Made by a program: the position numbers and the translations under genes
Assembly (NCBI RefSeq): GCF_026339735.1
Contig: NZ_JAPEQG010000001.1
Location: forward strand, 6,391,501-6,455,500
Source: Streptomyces sp. NBC_01669
GTDB lineage: Bacteria > Actinomycetota > Actinomycetes > Streptomycetales > Streptomycetaceae
DNA: 64,000 nt
Reading direction: 5' to 3'
Shown here: positions 7,823 to 16,179 of the stretch, piece by piece
Layout: every line of letters begins with the position of its first letter
Numbering within the stretch: position 1 is the first letter of the stretch
The notes under the pieces: generated by a model
The model's database searches: none
What the model was told of the DNA's origin: nothing
The model's input: only the letters and a program-made list of their open reading frames with translations

Positions 7823-8562
7823 ACGCCGCGCCCGCCGACCAGATCCGACTTCTCGACGTCCAGGCCCTCGACGTACGGCTGTCGCAGCTCGCCCACAAGC
7901 GCAAGTCGCTGCCCGAGCACACCGAGATCGACTCGCTCACCGCCGACCTCGCACAACTGCGTGACCTGCTGGTCGCCTCGCAGACCGAGGAGAGCGACAC
8001 CGCTCGCGAGCAGACCAAGGCGGAGCAGGACGTCGACCTGGTGCGCCAGCGCGCCGTCCGCGACCAGCAGCGCCTCGACTCCGGCGCCGTCACCTCGCCG
8101 AAGGACCTGGAGAGCCTCCAGCGCGAGATCACCTCGCTGGCCAAGCGCCAGGGTGACCTGGAGGACGTCGTCCTCGAGGTCATGGAGCGCCGCGAGTCCG
8201 CACAGGAGCGCGTCACCGAACTGACCGCACGGGTCTCCGCCGTCCAGGCCAAGGTCGACGACGCGACCGCCCGCCGGGACGCCGCGACCAATGGGCTCGA
8301 CGAGGAGGCCGCGACCGTCACGAAGGAGCGCGAGCTCGTCGCCGGCTCCGTGCCGGCCGACCTCCTCAAGCTGTACGACAAGCTCCGCGCCCAGTCGGGT
8401 GGGGTCGGTGCCGCCCGGCTCTACCAGCGCCGTTGCGAGGGCTGCCGGCTGGAGCTGAACATCACCGAGGTCAACGACGTGAAGGCGGCGTCCCCGGACA
8501 CGGTGCTGCGCTGCGAGAACTGCCACCGCATCCTGGTCCGTACGGCGGAATCGGGCCTGTAA
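7819..8562 (+). CDS. Zinc-ribbon coiled-coil protein (CdsZ/DUF164 type)
   Basis: The 247-residue protein has a long alpha-helical coiled coil (about residues 15-190, rich in Glu, Arg and Ala with heptad spacing) and a C-terminal C4 zinc ribbon made by CEGCRLELN and LRCENCHRIL. The structural family is associated with nucleic-acid or polymer processing. The only start matching the family N-terminus (NAAPADQIRLLDVQ) is CTG at 7819, which overlaps the Nif3 stop as CTGA and so implies translational coupling. The stop overlaps the next ATG by one base (TAATG). It is the middle gene of a tightly coupled three-gene operon. Confidence 0.9.
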   Translation: MNAAPADQIRLLDVQALDVRLSQLAHKRKSLPEHTEIDSLTADLAQLRDLLVASQTEESDTAREQTKAEQDVDLVRQRAVRDQQRLDSGAVTSPKDLESLQREITSLAKRQGDLEDVVLEVMERRESAQERVTELTARVSAVQAKVDDATARRDAATNGLDEEAATVTKERELVAGSVPADLLKLYDKLRAQSGGVGAARLYQRRCEGCRLELNITEVNDVKAASPDTVLRCENCHRILVRTAESGL

Positions 8563-9788
8563 TGACGGAGTCGCGCCAGTTCGTCATCGAGGCCGACGGC
8601 GGCTCCCGGGGCAACCCGGGGCCCGCCGGGTACGGCGCGGTCGTGATCGACCCGGTCACGGGGGAGACGCTCGCCGAGGCCGCCGAGTACATCGGCATTG
8701 CGACGAACAACGTGGCCGAGTACAAAGGCCTCATCGCGGGCCTGAAGGCCGCGAAGGCGCTGGTGCCGGACGCATCGGCGGACGGTGCACTGCGGGTGCG
8801 CGTCCGGATGGACTCCAAGCTGGTCGTGGAACAGATGTCGGGCCGCTGGAAGATCAAGCACCCCGACATGAAGCCGCTCGCGGCGGAGGCGGCCCGGATC
8901 CTTCCGGCGTCCGCCGTCACGTACGAGTGGATCCCGCGCGAGAAGAACAAGCACGCGGACCGGCTTGCCAACGAGGCGATGGACGCGGGCAGGCGAGGCA
9001 AGCAGTGGGAGCCGTCGGCGTCGACGGCCGCACTCGACCTGCCCCCGGTCTCCGGTCCCCCCGGCGACGCGGTGGCAGGCGCCGCGAAGGCGCGGGCGGC
9101 GATGTCCACCCGCCGTGAACCCGCGGCCACCCCACAGGTCGGCTGGGGCGCCGACCCCGACATGGGTGCGCCCGCGACGTTCGTCCTGCTCCGCCACGGC
9201 GAGACGGCCCTCACCCCCGAGAAACGATTCTCCGGAAGTGGCGGCACCGACCCCGAACTCTCGGCGGCCGGCCGCCACCAGGCGGAGCGCGTGGCCGAGT
9301 CCCTCGCGGCCCGCGGCACCATCCAGGAGATCGTCAGCTCGCCCCTGCGCCGCTGCCGCGAAACGGCGGCGACGGTGGCCGCACGCCTGGGCCTGACCAT
9401 CGAGATCGAGGAAGGTCTGCGCGAGACGGACTTCGGTGCCTGGGAAGGCCTGACGTTCGCCGAGGTCCGTGAACGGTACGGCCCCGACCTGGACGCCTGG
9501 CTCGCCTCCACGAGGACGCCCCCGACAGGCGGCGGCGAGAGCTTCGCCGAGGTGGCCCGCCGGGTCTCGTCCACCCGCGACCGCCTGACCACCCGCTACG
9601 CGGGCCGCACGGTGCTCCTGGTCACGCACGTGACCCCGATCAAGACCCTGGTCCGCCTGGCCCTGGGCGCCCCACCGGAGTCCCTGTTCCGCATGGAACT
9701 CTCGGCGGCGTCGCTTTCTGCGGTGGCGTACTACGCGGACGGCAACGCGTCACTGCGACTGCTGAACGACACGTCGCACCTCCGGTAG
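8562..9788 (+). CDS. Bifunctional RNase H / acid phosphatase
   Basis: This 408-residue fusion has an N-terminal RNase HI domain (about residues 5-135) with Asp12 in EADGGSRGNPG, Glu in NNVAEYKGL and Asp in RMDSKLVVE. A 60-residue linker follows, then a histidine phosphatase (CobC/phosphoglycerate mutase-like) domain with LLRHGET (His212 phosphorylated) and VTHVTPIK as the second histidine. The same architecture is known from S. coelicolor SCO2299 and mycobacterial Rv2228c, where RNase H activity on RNA-DNA hybrids has been shown. It is the last gene of the Nif3/zinc-ribbon operon. The stop codon is the first triplet of a 17 bp tandem repeat. Confidence 0.95.
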   Translation: MTESRQFVIEADGGSRGNPGPAGYGAVVIDPVTGETLAEAAEYIGIATNNVAEYKGLIAGLKAAKALVPDASADGALRVRVRMDSKLVVEQMSGRWKIKHPDMKPLAAEAARILPASAVTYEWIPREKNKHADRLANEAMDAGRRGKQWEPSASTAALDLPPVSGPPGDAVAGAAKARAAMSTRREPAATPQVGWGADPDMGAPATFVLLRHGETALTPEKRFSGSGGTDPELSAAGRHQAERVAESLAARGTIQEIVSSPLRRCRETAATVAARLGLTIEIEEGLRETDFGAWEGLTFAEVRERYGPDLDAWLASTRTPPTGGGESFAEVARRVSSTRDRLTTRYAGRTVLLVTHVTPIKTLVRLALGAPPESLFRMELSAASLSAVAYYADGNASLRLLNDTSHLR

Positions 9789-9819
9789 AAAGCGGAAGCC
9801 GCTAGAAAGCGGAAGCCGC
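9786..9819. repeat. Two tandem 17 bp repeats starting at the RNase H stop codon
   Basis: TAGAAAGCGGAAGCCGC occurs twice in perfect head-to-tail order; the first TAG is the stop codon of the upstream gene. It looks like a recent slippage duplication. The remaining bases up to 10013 show no gene. Confidence 0.9.
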
Positions 9820-10013
9820 GCACGGACTCTGTCGCTCCTGAGGGTGGCGCCCCGGGAACGGCGCGAGGCTGTTGCCGCCGCAGGGGTGGTTCCCACGTGG
9901 TGCGAAGCTGCCGCCGCGCGAAGCAGGCTGCCCGCTTCCGCAGGGGCAGCCCCGTCAGCACCCACCGGGGTCCGGGGCGGAGCCCCCGGTTCGGGAAGGG
10001 GCGGGGAGGGGAA

Positions 10014-10637
10014 TCAGCCGCGCAGCGCCGCCGCCTCGCCCGCCAGCCGCTCCACCCGCGCCCAGTCCTTCGCCGCCACCGCATCCCCCGGCACCATCCA
10101 ACTGCCGCCCACGCAGCCGACGTTCGGCAGTGCCAGATACGAGGGAGCCGAGGCGAGCGAGATGCCGCCCGTCGGGCAGAACCGGGCCTGGGGGAGCGGT
10201 GCGGACAGGGCCTTGAGGTAGGCCGTGCCACCCGCCGCCTCCGCCGGGAAGAACTTCATCTCGGTGACCCCGCGCTCCAGCAGCGCCACCACCTCGGACG
10301 TCGTCGAGACGCCCGGCAGAAACGGCACCCCCGACCCCTTCATCGCGTCCAGCAGCACATCCGTCCAGCCCGGACTGACCAGGAACCGGGCCCCGGCCGC
10401 CACCGTGTCGGCGACGTTCTGCGCGGAGATCACCGTGCCCGCGCCCACCACCGCATCCGGTACCTCCGCGGCGATCGCCTTGATCACGTCCAGTGCCGGC
10501 GCCGTCCGCAGCGTCACCTCGATGGCCGGGAGCCCGCCCGCGACCAGGGCCCGGGCGAGCGGCACCGCGTCGGCGGCGTCCTCCAGGACGACTACGGGGA
10601 CTACGGGGGCAAGGTCCAGCACAGAGGAGGAGGTCAT
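10014..10637 (-). CDS. eda: KDPG/KHG aldolase
   Basis: This 207-residue class I aldolase splits 2-keto-3-deoxy-6-phosphogluconate into pyruvate and glyceraldehyde 3-phosphate and may also act on 4-hydroxy-2-oxoglutarate. The Schiff-base lysine is Lys128 in EMKFFPAE. Glu40 and Arg44 in IEVTLRT and the phosphate-binding PTGGIS and GGSWM segments are present. Full length for the family. No other Entner-Doudoroff gene is adjacent. It lies downstream of yaaA on the same strand, with a 73-base gap that carries interleaved inverted repeats (10670-10695), so it probably has its own regulated promoter. Confidence 0.93.
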   Translation of the reverse strand: MTSSSVLDLAPVVPVVVLEDAADAVPLARALVAGGLPAIEVTLRTAPALDVIKAIAAEVPDAVVGAGTVISAQNVADTVAAGARFLVSPGWTDVLLDAMKGSGVPFLPGVSTTSEVVALLERGVTEMKFFPAEAAGGTAYLKALSAPLPQARFCPTGGISLASAPSYLALPNVGCVGGSWMVPGDAVAAKDWARVERLAGEAAALRG

Positions 10638-10669
10638 GGCCTCATCTTGCCGCGCTCACCGCACAGTAC

Positions 10670-10695
10670 GCAACGAGCGTTGCACATGCTGCAAC
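10670..10695. promoter_or_regulatory. Interleaved inverted repeats, candidate operator of eda
   Basis: GTTGCA-CATGC-TGCAAC (10679-10695) is a perfect 6-5-6 palindrome. It shares its left arm with a second one, GCAAC-GAGC-GTTGC (10670-10683). This makes three half-sites 33-58 bases before the eda start. The spacing is compatible with an IclR- or GntR-type repressor. No regulator gene is adjacent. Confidence 0.5.
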
Positions 10696-10710
10696 ACTGC
10701 TTGTCGGGCG

Positions 10711-11511
10711 TCAGTGGATCTCCGTCACGACGACATCGAGCGCCCACGGCCGCCCCGCCCGCCCCGGAGCCTCCGCCTCCACCACGTACCCCAGCTCCCG
10801 CAACGCGTCCACCAGCTCCGCGGGCCCCTTCGGCCGGTCCCCCGACTGCAGCAGGTCGCGGACCATCCGCCCCTTCGTCGCCTTGTTGAAGTGGCTGACC
10901 ACCGACCGCTTCTCCACCCCGTCCACCATCTGGGAGTGCAGCACCCGCACGCTCGCCGTGCGCTCCGCCACCGCACCCTTCGGCTTCCACGCCGCCGTGT
11001 ACGCGGACGACCGCAGGTCCAGTACGAGCCCGTCCCCGGCCGCCTCCGGCATCACCTCGGCCATCGGCGCCCGCCAGTACGCGCCCAAGGCGCCGAGCCC
11101 CGGCAGCTTCACCCCCATCGAGCAGCGGTACGACGGAATCCGGTCGCCCACCCGCACTGCGCCCCACAGCCCGGAGAAGACCAGCAGCGACTTCCCGGCC
11201 CGCCGCCGGGCCGCCGTGTCCAGGGACGCCAGGTCCAGCGCGTCGTACAGCACCCCGGTATAGATCTCCCCGGCGGGCCGCGTTCCCGCCGTCCGCAGCT
11301 CGACGTTCTTCGCGATCTCGCCGCGCAGCCCCTCGCCGATACCGAGCACCTCGCGGGCCTTCTCCTCGTCCGCCACGCAGAGCTCGACCAGCTCGTCGAG
11401 GACCGCAGCCCGAGCCTCGGCAAGCCCCGGCAGCGACAGCGACTCCGGCTTCAGGGGTGCTCCGCGCCCCGAGGCGGCCTTTCCTTCGGAGGGCGGCAAC
11501 AGCACGAGCAC
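10711..11511 (-). CDS. yaaA: YaaA-family peroxide stress protein
   Basis: This 266-residue protein of the YaaA/DUF328 family is linked in E. coli to lowering free iron and DNA damage during peroxide stress. Family landmarks are LLPPSEGK at the N-terminus, the YTGVLYDALD region, FSGLWGAVRVGDRIPSYR in the middle, YWRAPM, SHFNKATKGRMVRDLL and a C-terminal LGYVVEAEA. GTG at 11509-11511 follows AAGGAG by 7 bases; the longer frame reaching 11940 has no family similarity and overlaps the neighbouring divergent gene. It is divergent from the RNB nuclease gene. Confidence 0.9.
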   Translation of the reverse strand: MLVLLPPSEGKAASGRGAPLKPESLSLPGLAEARAAVLDELVELCVADEEKAREVLGIGEGLRGEIAKNVELRTAGTRPAGEIYTGVLYDALDLASLDTAARRRAGKSLLVFSGLWGAVRVGDRIPSYRCSMGVKLPGLGALGAYWRAPMAEVMPEAAGDGLVLDLRSSAYTAAWKPKGAVAERTASVRVLHSQMVDGVEKRSVVSHFNKATKGRMVRDLLQSGDRPKGPAELVDALRELGYVVEAEAPGRAGRPWALDVVVTEIH

Positions 11512-11695
11512 GACGGTTCTCCTTCGTACGAACAGGGAAGCGGCCCCCACGACTGCCCAAGGCCTGCCTGCCAGCGTAAAGGGACGCCGGGACCGCCCAT
11601 CCCGGCACCCGGTCCGCAGGACCAACTGGTCCCCGGACCGCAGGGCCGCCCGCACCCGGGATGCCGGTCGCCCCGCCCCGCCATACGCTCGGTCC

Positions 11696-13138
11696 ATGCC
11701 CCGCCGCCATCTCCACATGACCGGCGCAGCCGACACCCCGCTGCGGGCGGCCCTGCGCGAACTGCGCACCACGCTCGGACTGCCCGTCGATTTTCCGCGC
11801 GAGGTCCTCGCGGAGGCGGCGCAGGTGGCGAAGTCCCTCGTCCTGACAGGACACCAGGACGCGACGGACCTCCCCCTCTTCACCATCGACCCGCCCACCT
11901 CCACCGACCTCGACCAGGCGATGCACCTCGAACGCCGCACGCACGGCTTCCGGGTGCACTACGCCATCGCCGACGTCGCCGCCTTCGTCCGCCCCGGCGG
12001 CGCACTCGACACCGAGGCCCACCGCCGGGTGACGACCCTCTATTTCCCCGACGGCAAGGTGCCGCTGCACCCCACCCCGCTCTCCGAGGGCGAAGCCAGC
12101 CTCCTCCCCGGGCAGCCACGCCCCGCCCTGCTCTGGCGGATCGACCTCGACGCGGAGGGCCGCACGGTCGCCACCGACGTACGACGGGCCCTGGTCCGCA
12201 GCCGCGCCAAGCTGGACTACGCGGGCGTCCAGCGGCAGATCGACGCGGGCACCGCCGAGGAACCCCTCGCCCTGCTGAAGGATATCGGCCGGCTCCGCGA
12301 GGAGCAGGAGGTCGCCCGCGGCGGGATTTCGCTCGACGTGCCCGAGCAGGAGATCGTCCAGCGTGACGGCGCATACGGCCTGGAGTACCGCGCGCCGCTG
12401 CCCGCCTACGGCTGGAACGGGCAGATCTCCCTCCTCACCGGCCTGGCCGCCGCCCATCTGATGGCCGAGGCGGGCACCGGCATCCTGCGTACGCTCCCGG
12501 TCGCCCCGGACGGCGCCGTCGCCCGGCTGCGCCGCTCCGCCGAGGCCCTGCACATCGACTGGCCGCACCACGTCCCGTACGCCCAGATCGTCCGGTCGCT
12601 CGACCCGAGGAGGGCGAGCCACGCCGCGTTCCTCCAGGAGTGCACCACCCTGCTGCGCGGCGCCGGCTACACGGTCTTCGACCACGGCGAACTCCCCACC
12701 CCCGCCGTCCACGCCGCGGTCGCCGACCTCTACACGCACTGCACCGCACCCCTGCGCCGCCTCGTCGACCGGTACGCGGCCGAACTGTGCGTCGCGGCGG
12801 TCGCGGACCAGGAGCCGCCCGAGTGGGTGACGGCCGCGCTCCCCGGCCTCCCGAAGGAAATGGCCGAAGGGACCCGCCGCGCCAACACGGTGGAACGCGA
12901 GTGCGTCGACCTGGTCGAGGCAGCACTCCTCAGCGACCAGGTGGGCGAGGTCTTCGACGCGTACGTGGTCGACGTACAGGACCAGGAACCCACCATCGGC
13001 ACGGTCCACATCGAGCACCCCGCCATCGTGGCCCGCATCGACGGCGGCACGACGAAGCTCCCCCTGGGCGAGCGGCTCCGGGTCCGCCTCACCCAGGCGG
13101 ACCCGGGGGCGGCGAAGGTACTGTTCGCGCCCGCATGA
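11696..13138 (+). CDS. RNB-domain ribonuclease (RNase II/R family)
   Basis: This 480-residue exoribonuclease degrades RNA 3' to 5' with metal ions. The catalytic aspartates are in IDPPTSTDLDQAMH near residues 63-77, followed by HYAIADVAAFV and TLYFPDGKVPLHP. The invariant HCTAPLRRLVDRY motif appears near residue 346. It lacks the N-terminal cold-shock domains of full RNase R and has only a short C-terminal S1-like stretch, the compact actinobacterial form. The ATG at 11696 is preceded by TACGCT (11684-11689) with a 6-base spacer, which suggests leaderless expression. Confidence 0.93.
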   Translation: MPRRHLHMTGAADTPLRAALRELRTTLGLPVDFPREVLAEAAQVAKSLVLTGHQDATDLPLFTIDPPTSTDLDQAMHLERRTHGFRVHYAIADVAAFVRPGGALDTEAHRRVTTLYFPDGKVPLHPTPLSEGEASLLPGQPRPALLWRIDLDAEGRTVATDVRRALVRSRAKLDYAGVQRQIDAGTAEEPLALLKDIGRLREEQEVARGGISLDVPEQEIVQRDGAYGLEYRAPLPAYGWNGQISLLTGLAAAHLMAEAGTGILRTLPVAPDGAVARLRRSAEALHIDWPHHVPYAQIVRSLDPRRASHAAFLQECTTLLRGAGYTVFDHGELPTPAVHAAVADLYTHCTAPLRRLVDRYAAELCVAAVADQEPPEWVTAALPGLPKEMAEGTRRANTVERECVDLVEAALLSDQVGEVFDAYVVDVQDQEPTIGTVHIEHPAIVARIDGGTTKLPLGERLRVRLTQADPGAAKVLFAPA

Positions 13139-13294
13139 GAGCGGCGACGGCGGCGCGCGGCCGGCCGGCCTCGTGTCCCGGTGCGGCCGACCCGCCCGTC
13201 ATCTCGTACGATCGCGCCTTCGGCCACGGGCTCCGAGGGCACCACGGACTCCGGCGCACCCCTGCAGACTCCGTACGAAGGAAGGCTTTCCAGC

Positions 13295-13909
13295 GTGACT
13301 GAACGTGTCACTGCACCCACGACGGACGCCGTCACGGGCCATGTGACCGGCCATGCGACGGGCCATGTGACGGACCGGGCCCGGCAGATCATCGCCGCCG
13401 CCCGCACCCTCCTGGAGACGGAAGGCCCGGAAGCCCTCACCATGCGCCGGCTCGCCGACAGCATCGGGATCACGGCGCCGTCCCTCTACAAACACTTTCC
13501 GGACAAGGCCTCCGTCCTGACGGCCCTGGCCGGCGAGGTGCTGCGGGAGACGGCCGAGACGCTGGAAGCGGCCGAGTCCGCCGCCCCCGGCTCGTTCCCG
13601 GCCTTCGCCACCGCGTACCGCGCCTACGCCCTCGCCCACCCGCACCTCTACCTCCTCACCACCGCGCGGCCCATGGACTCCACGGCGCTCCCTCCCGGCC
13701 TGCAGGAACGCGCCGTGGCTCCTCTCCTCCGCGCGGTCGACGGCGACCAGGAGCGGGCTCGGGCGGCCTGGGCGTTCGCCCACGGAATGGTGGTCCTGGA
13801 ACTCAACGGGCGGTTTCCCCCGGGCGCCGATCTGTCGGCCGCCTGGTCCGCAGGCATTGCGGCGTTCGCCCGATCAGCTCCGTCCGAGGCGTCCCGCGCG
13901 TCCGGGTAG
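13295..13909 (+). CDS. TetR/AcrR family regulator with WHG domain
   Basis: This 204-residue repressor has an N-terminal helix-turn-helix (RARQIIAAARTLLETEG, MRRLADSIGITAPSLYKHFPDK, about residues 28-75). A TetR_C_33/WHG-type ligand domain follows, with HPHLYLLTTARPM and HGMVVLELNGRFP. GTG at 13295 follows AAGGAAGG. The first 27 residues contain a small repeat, VTGHVTGHATGHVTD, from 15-base DNA repeats; this is an unusual extension. Targets are unknown. It stops 12 bases before rnpB. Confidence 0.9.
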   Translation: MTERVTAPTTDAVTGHVTGHATGHVTDRARQIIAAARTLLETEGPEALTMRRLADSIGITAPSLYKHFPDKASVLTALAGEVLRETAETLEAAESAAPGSFPAFATAYRAYALAHPHLYLLTTARPMDSTALPPGLQERAVAPLLRAVDGDQERARAAWAFAHGMVVLELNGRFPPGADLSAAWSAGIAAFARSAPSEASRASG

Positions 13910-13921
13910 CATGGTCGACAC

Positions 13922-14332
13922 GGCAGACGAGCCGGGCGGACGGCCGCGTGGGGATTTTCGGATCCTCCCGAGGAACGTCCGGGCTCCACAGGGCAGGGTG
14001 GTGGCTAACGGCCACCCGGGGTGACCCGCGGGACAGTGCCACAGAAAACAAACCGCCGGGGACTTCGGTCCTCGGTAAGGGTGAAACGGTGGTGTAAGAG
14101 ACCACCAGCGCCTGAGGTGACTCAGGCGGCTAGGTAAACCCCACCCGGAGCAAGGTCAAGAGGGGCCGTCGCAGGACGGCCCTGCGCGAACGTCCGAGGG
14201 CTGCTCGCCCGAGTTCGCGGGTAGACCGCACGAGACCGGCAGCAATGCCGGTCCTAGATGGATGGCCGTCTCCCCGGCCGCCGCGAGGCGACCGGGTGAC
14301 AGAACCCGGCGTACAGCCCGACTCGTCTGCCG
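13922..14332 (+). ncRNA. rnpB: RNase P RNA, class A
   Basis: This is the catalytic RNA that removes 5' leaders from pre-tRNA. Conserved blocks are readable in order: GAGGAACGTCCGGGCTCC near 13969, ACAGAAA near 14042, AGAGACCACCAGCGCC near 14097, AGCAAGGTCAAG near 14150, GGGTAGACCGCACGAG near 14219 and CCTAGATGGATGG near 14253. Helix P1 forms between GGCAGACGAG at the 5' end and CTCGTCTGCC at the 3' end, which sets both ends. The length of about 411 nt is usual for Streptomyces. A terminator follows at 14353-14386. The 3' terminal sequence is duplicated twice downstream (see att-like sites). Confidence 0.96.
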
Positions 14333-14333
14333 C
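14299..14333. other. Att-like site 1: rnpB 3' end
   Basis: The 35 bases at the rnpB 3' end (ACAGAACCCGGCG ... CGTCTGCCGC) recur at 19394-19428 with a single mismatch and, more weakly, at 23393-23421. A duplicated 3' end of a stable RNA gene is the classic footprint of site-specific integration. Here the RNA gene stays intact, so this copy would be attL. Confidence 0.75.
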
Positions 14334-14352
14334 CACCTGCGGTTTTTCCTTC

Positions 14353-14386
14353 GAAAGGGCCTCCGACCTGCGTCGGAGGCCCTTTC
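14353..14386. terminator. Terminator of rnpB
   Basis: Perfect 15 bp arms (14353-14367 and 14372-14386) close on a CTGC loop, 21 bases after the mature rnpB 3' end. Confidence 0.88.
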
Positions 14387-14984
14387 TGGGCTTTCAGTAG
14401 CTTGCCGCTTCGGGCCGCAAGAAGTCCCTCCGAAGCCCCTCGGACAGCGCTGAAAGTCCCTGAATAGTCCCTGGGGTGAAGAGGCGAGGAGTGTCGCGCA
14501 GGGCTGTGGCGATGCCCGCCTGGGGCGGGAGTCGCGGTGCTGTGCGTGCTCGCCCTGCCGCGTCGGCTCACGGGGTCCGGAGCCCCGACGTCCCGCCGAG
14601 CAGGCTCAGCGCCTGAGCGCCCGTCAACTCGACCGGGCGGCGTGGTCCGGTGGCCGCCGGGCCGCGCGCCGGGGCCGATGCCGACGGCGTGGGACTGGTC
14701 GCGGGAACGGACGGCTGGGGCGACTGATGACCTGCGTGGCTCATAGGGCGGCCTTGTCTCCTGATCTGCTCGCCTGCCGCACGAGTACATCGCGTGCTGC
14801 CATCCGCACGCCAGGGCCGAACGGCCCAGGGCCGAACGGCCCTAGCGGCGTCGGACCCCCGATGGGTTCACTGCGGTGGACCGCATGCTGCAGGCCGGCC
14901 CAACGGCGGCTCCGGGGCCGGGCCGTGGCTTGTGGAGCGTTCGGTCGGAGCGGGCGGTGCGGATGTGTACAGGAGGAGAACGCG
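14387..14984. other. Intergenic stretch without a supported gene
   Basis: About 600 bases between the rnpB terminator and the SLOG-like gene. Open frames here have Arg/Pro/Ser-rich compositions typical of non-coding high-GC DNA. A short direct repeat (GGGCCGAACGGCCC-like) occurs near 14816-14842. I see nothing else. Confidence 0.5.
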
Positions 14985-15464
14985 TTGATCGCGGTCGTCG
15001 GACACAGAGACCTCAACGACAGAACTCTGGCGCTGGTGGAGGCTGAACTGGGAGCGCGGCTGGACTGCCTTGCAGAGGGCGTGGCCGCTCTCGTACGGGT
15101 CGGGGCGGGGCTGCCGCTGGTGTTCGGGCGCGCCGCCCGGGAAGCCGGACGGAAGCTGACGGTACTGCTGCCGGCCCAGGGCGCGGTGCCCGCAGTGCTG
15201 CCCGAGGGGGACCGGCAGGCCGCAGGGGAACTGCTGGTCCTGGCCGAGAACGTACGGTTGCTGGCATTTGATCCGGCCGACCGCAACGCTTGTGTCAGCG
15301 CCGATGAACGTCTGGTGGAGACGTGCCGGACCGTGCTCGCCGTGTGGGACGGTTCGCCGTCGGACGGCCGGGACGCCACCGCACATCTGGTTGCCTTCGC
15401 CCGGGCGCGTGGAATCCGGGTGGAGGTCGTCTGGCCGGACGGCTCCGTGCGGGGGCGGGCATGA
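14985..15464 (+). CDS. SLOG-like putative nucleotide-sensing protein
   Basis: The 159-residue protein starts MIAVVGHRDL, the glycine-containing first strand of the SLOG (Smf/LOG-like Rossmannoid) superfamily. It continues with GVAALVRVGAGLPLVFGR, KLTVLLPAQ and CRTVLAVWDGSPSDGRDATAH, the usual nucleotide-ligand binding surfaces. Such proteins are predicted sensors or processors of nucleotide-derived signals and often sit in mobile or conflict loci. The start TTG at 14985 is chosen for the strong AGGAGG at 14971-14976. Its stop overlaps the next ATG (ATGA), so it is translationally coupled to the VKOR-like gene. The functional link between the two is unknown. First gene of the rnpB-borne island. 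Confidence 0.65.
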   Translation: MIAVVGHRDLNDRTLALVEAELGARLDCLAEGVAALVRVGAGLPLVFGRAAREAGRKLTVLLPAQGAVPAVLPEGDRQAAGELLVLAENVRLLAFDPADRNACVSADERLVETCRTVLAVWDGSPSDGRDATAHLVAFARARGIRVEVVWPDGSVRGRA

Positions 15465-16165
15465 GCGCGTCGGCGCGTGAGTCGGAGCTGGTAGCGGGAG
15501 CCCCCGAGGCCGATGACCGGGAGGTCCGCTCCTCGCAGGACAGGGCGGACGACGGTGCTTCGGGGACGAGCGGCGAACAGGAGCGGACCGCGGCGCGCCA
15601 GGGATTCGCATGGCTGTTGGTGATCACCGCCGCCCTCGGGCTGCTGGGCTCCTTCGTGATCACCACCGACAAGTTCGAACTGCTCGCCGACCCCGGCTTC
15701 GTACCCGCCTGCTCGCTGAGCCCCGTGGTGTCCTGCACGGATGTGATGCGCAGCGAACAGGCGTCGGTGTTCGGCTTCCCCAATCCGCTCATCGGACTGA
15801 TCGCCTTCGGGATGGTGATGGGGACCGGCGCGGGCCTGCTCGCAGGTGCGCGCTACCAGCGGTGGTACTGGCTGGGGCTGAACCTGGGCACCTTGTTCGG
15901 CGTCGGCTTCTGCATGTGGCTGATGACGCAGGCGCTGTACGACATCGGCGCGCTCTGCCTGTGGTGCGTACTCGTGTGGGTGGCCACCATCTTCATGTTC
16001 TGGCACACGACCGTGCACAACCTGCGCCATGGCGTCCTGCCCGCCCCACGCGCTCTCGTCGCGGTGGTGCTGGAGTTCCCGCTTGTGGTCCCGGTTACCT
16101 GGTGCCTGGTCATCGTCATGCTGATAGCAACGCGGTTCTGGTCGTACTGGCAGACGTTTCTATGA
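15461..16165 (+). CDS. Vitamin K epoxide reductase (VKOR) family membrane protein
   Basis: This 234-residue integral membrane thiol oxidoreductase is predicted to pass electrons from disulfide-bond formation to quinone, the bacterial counterpart of DsbB. After a hydrophilic N-terminus of about 47 residues come four to five membrane segments. The paired cysteines of the periplasmic loop are in CSLSPVVSC near residue 85, and the active-site pair is CLWC near residue 166. It lacks the fused thioredoxin domain seen in some VKORs. It is coupled to the SLOG-like gene by an ATGA overlap. Within the island it sits with an orphan cytochrome oxidase subunit and a flavohaemoglobin remnant, so a respiratory or redox role is plausible. 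Confidence 0.92.
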   Translation: MSASARESELVAGAPEADDREVRSSQDRADDGASGTSGEQERTAARQGFAWLLVITAALGLLGSFVITTDKFELLADPGFVPACSLSPVVSCTDVMRSEQASVFGFPNPLIGLIAFGMVMGTGAGLLAGARYQRWYWLGLNLGTLFGVGFCMWLMTQALYDIGALCLWCVLVWVATIFMFWHTTVHNLRHGVLPAPRALVAVVLEFPLVVPVTWCLVIVMLIATRFWSYWQTFL

Positions 16166-16179
16166 CCCGTACGATGCCG

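Noticed and set aside
10225..12366. A 713-codon plus-strand frame across eda, yaaA and the RNB gene start
   Set aside because: Low-complexity Arg/Pro/Ala sequence; three genes with clear catalytic motifs occupy other frames.
14254..14790. 178-codon minus-strand frame after rnpB
   Set aside because: It overlaps rnpB and its terminator, and its composition is typical of a shadow frame.
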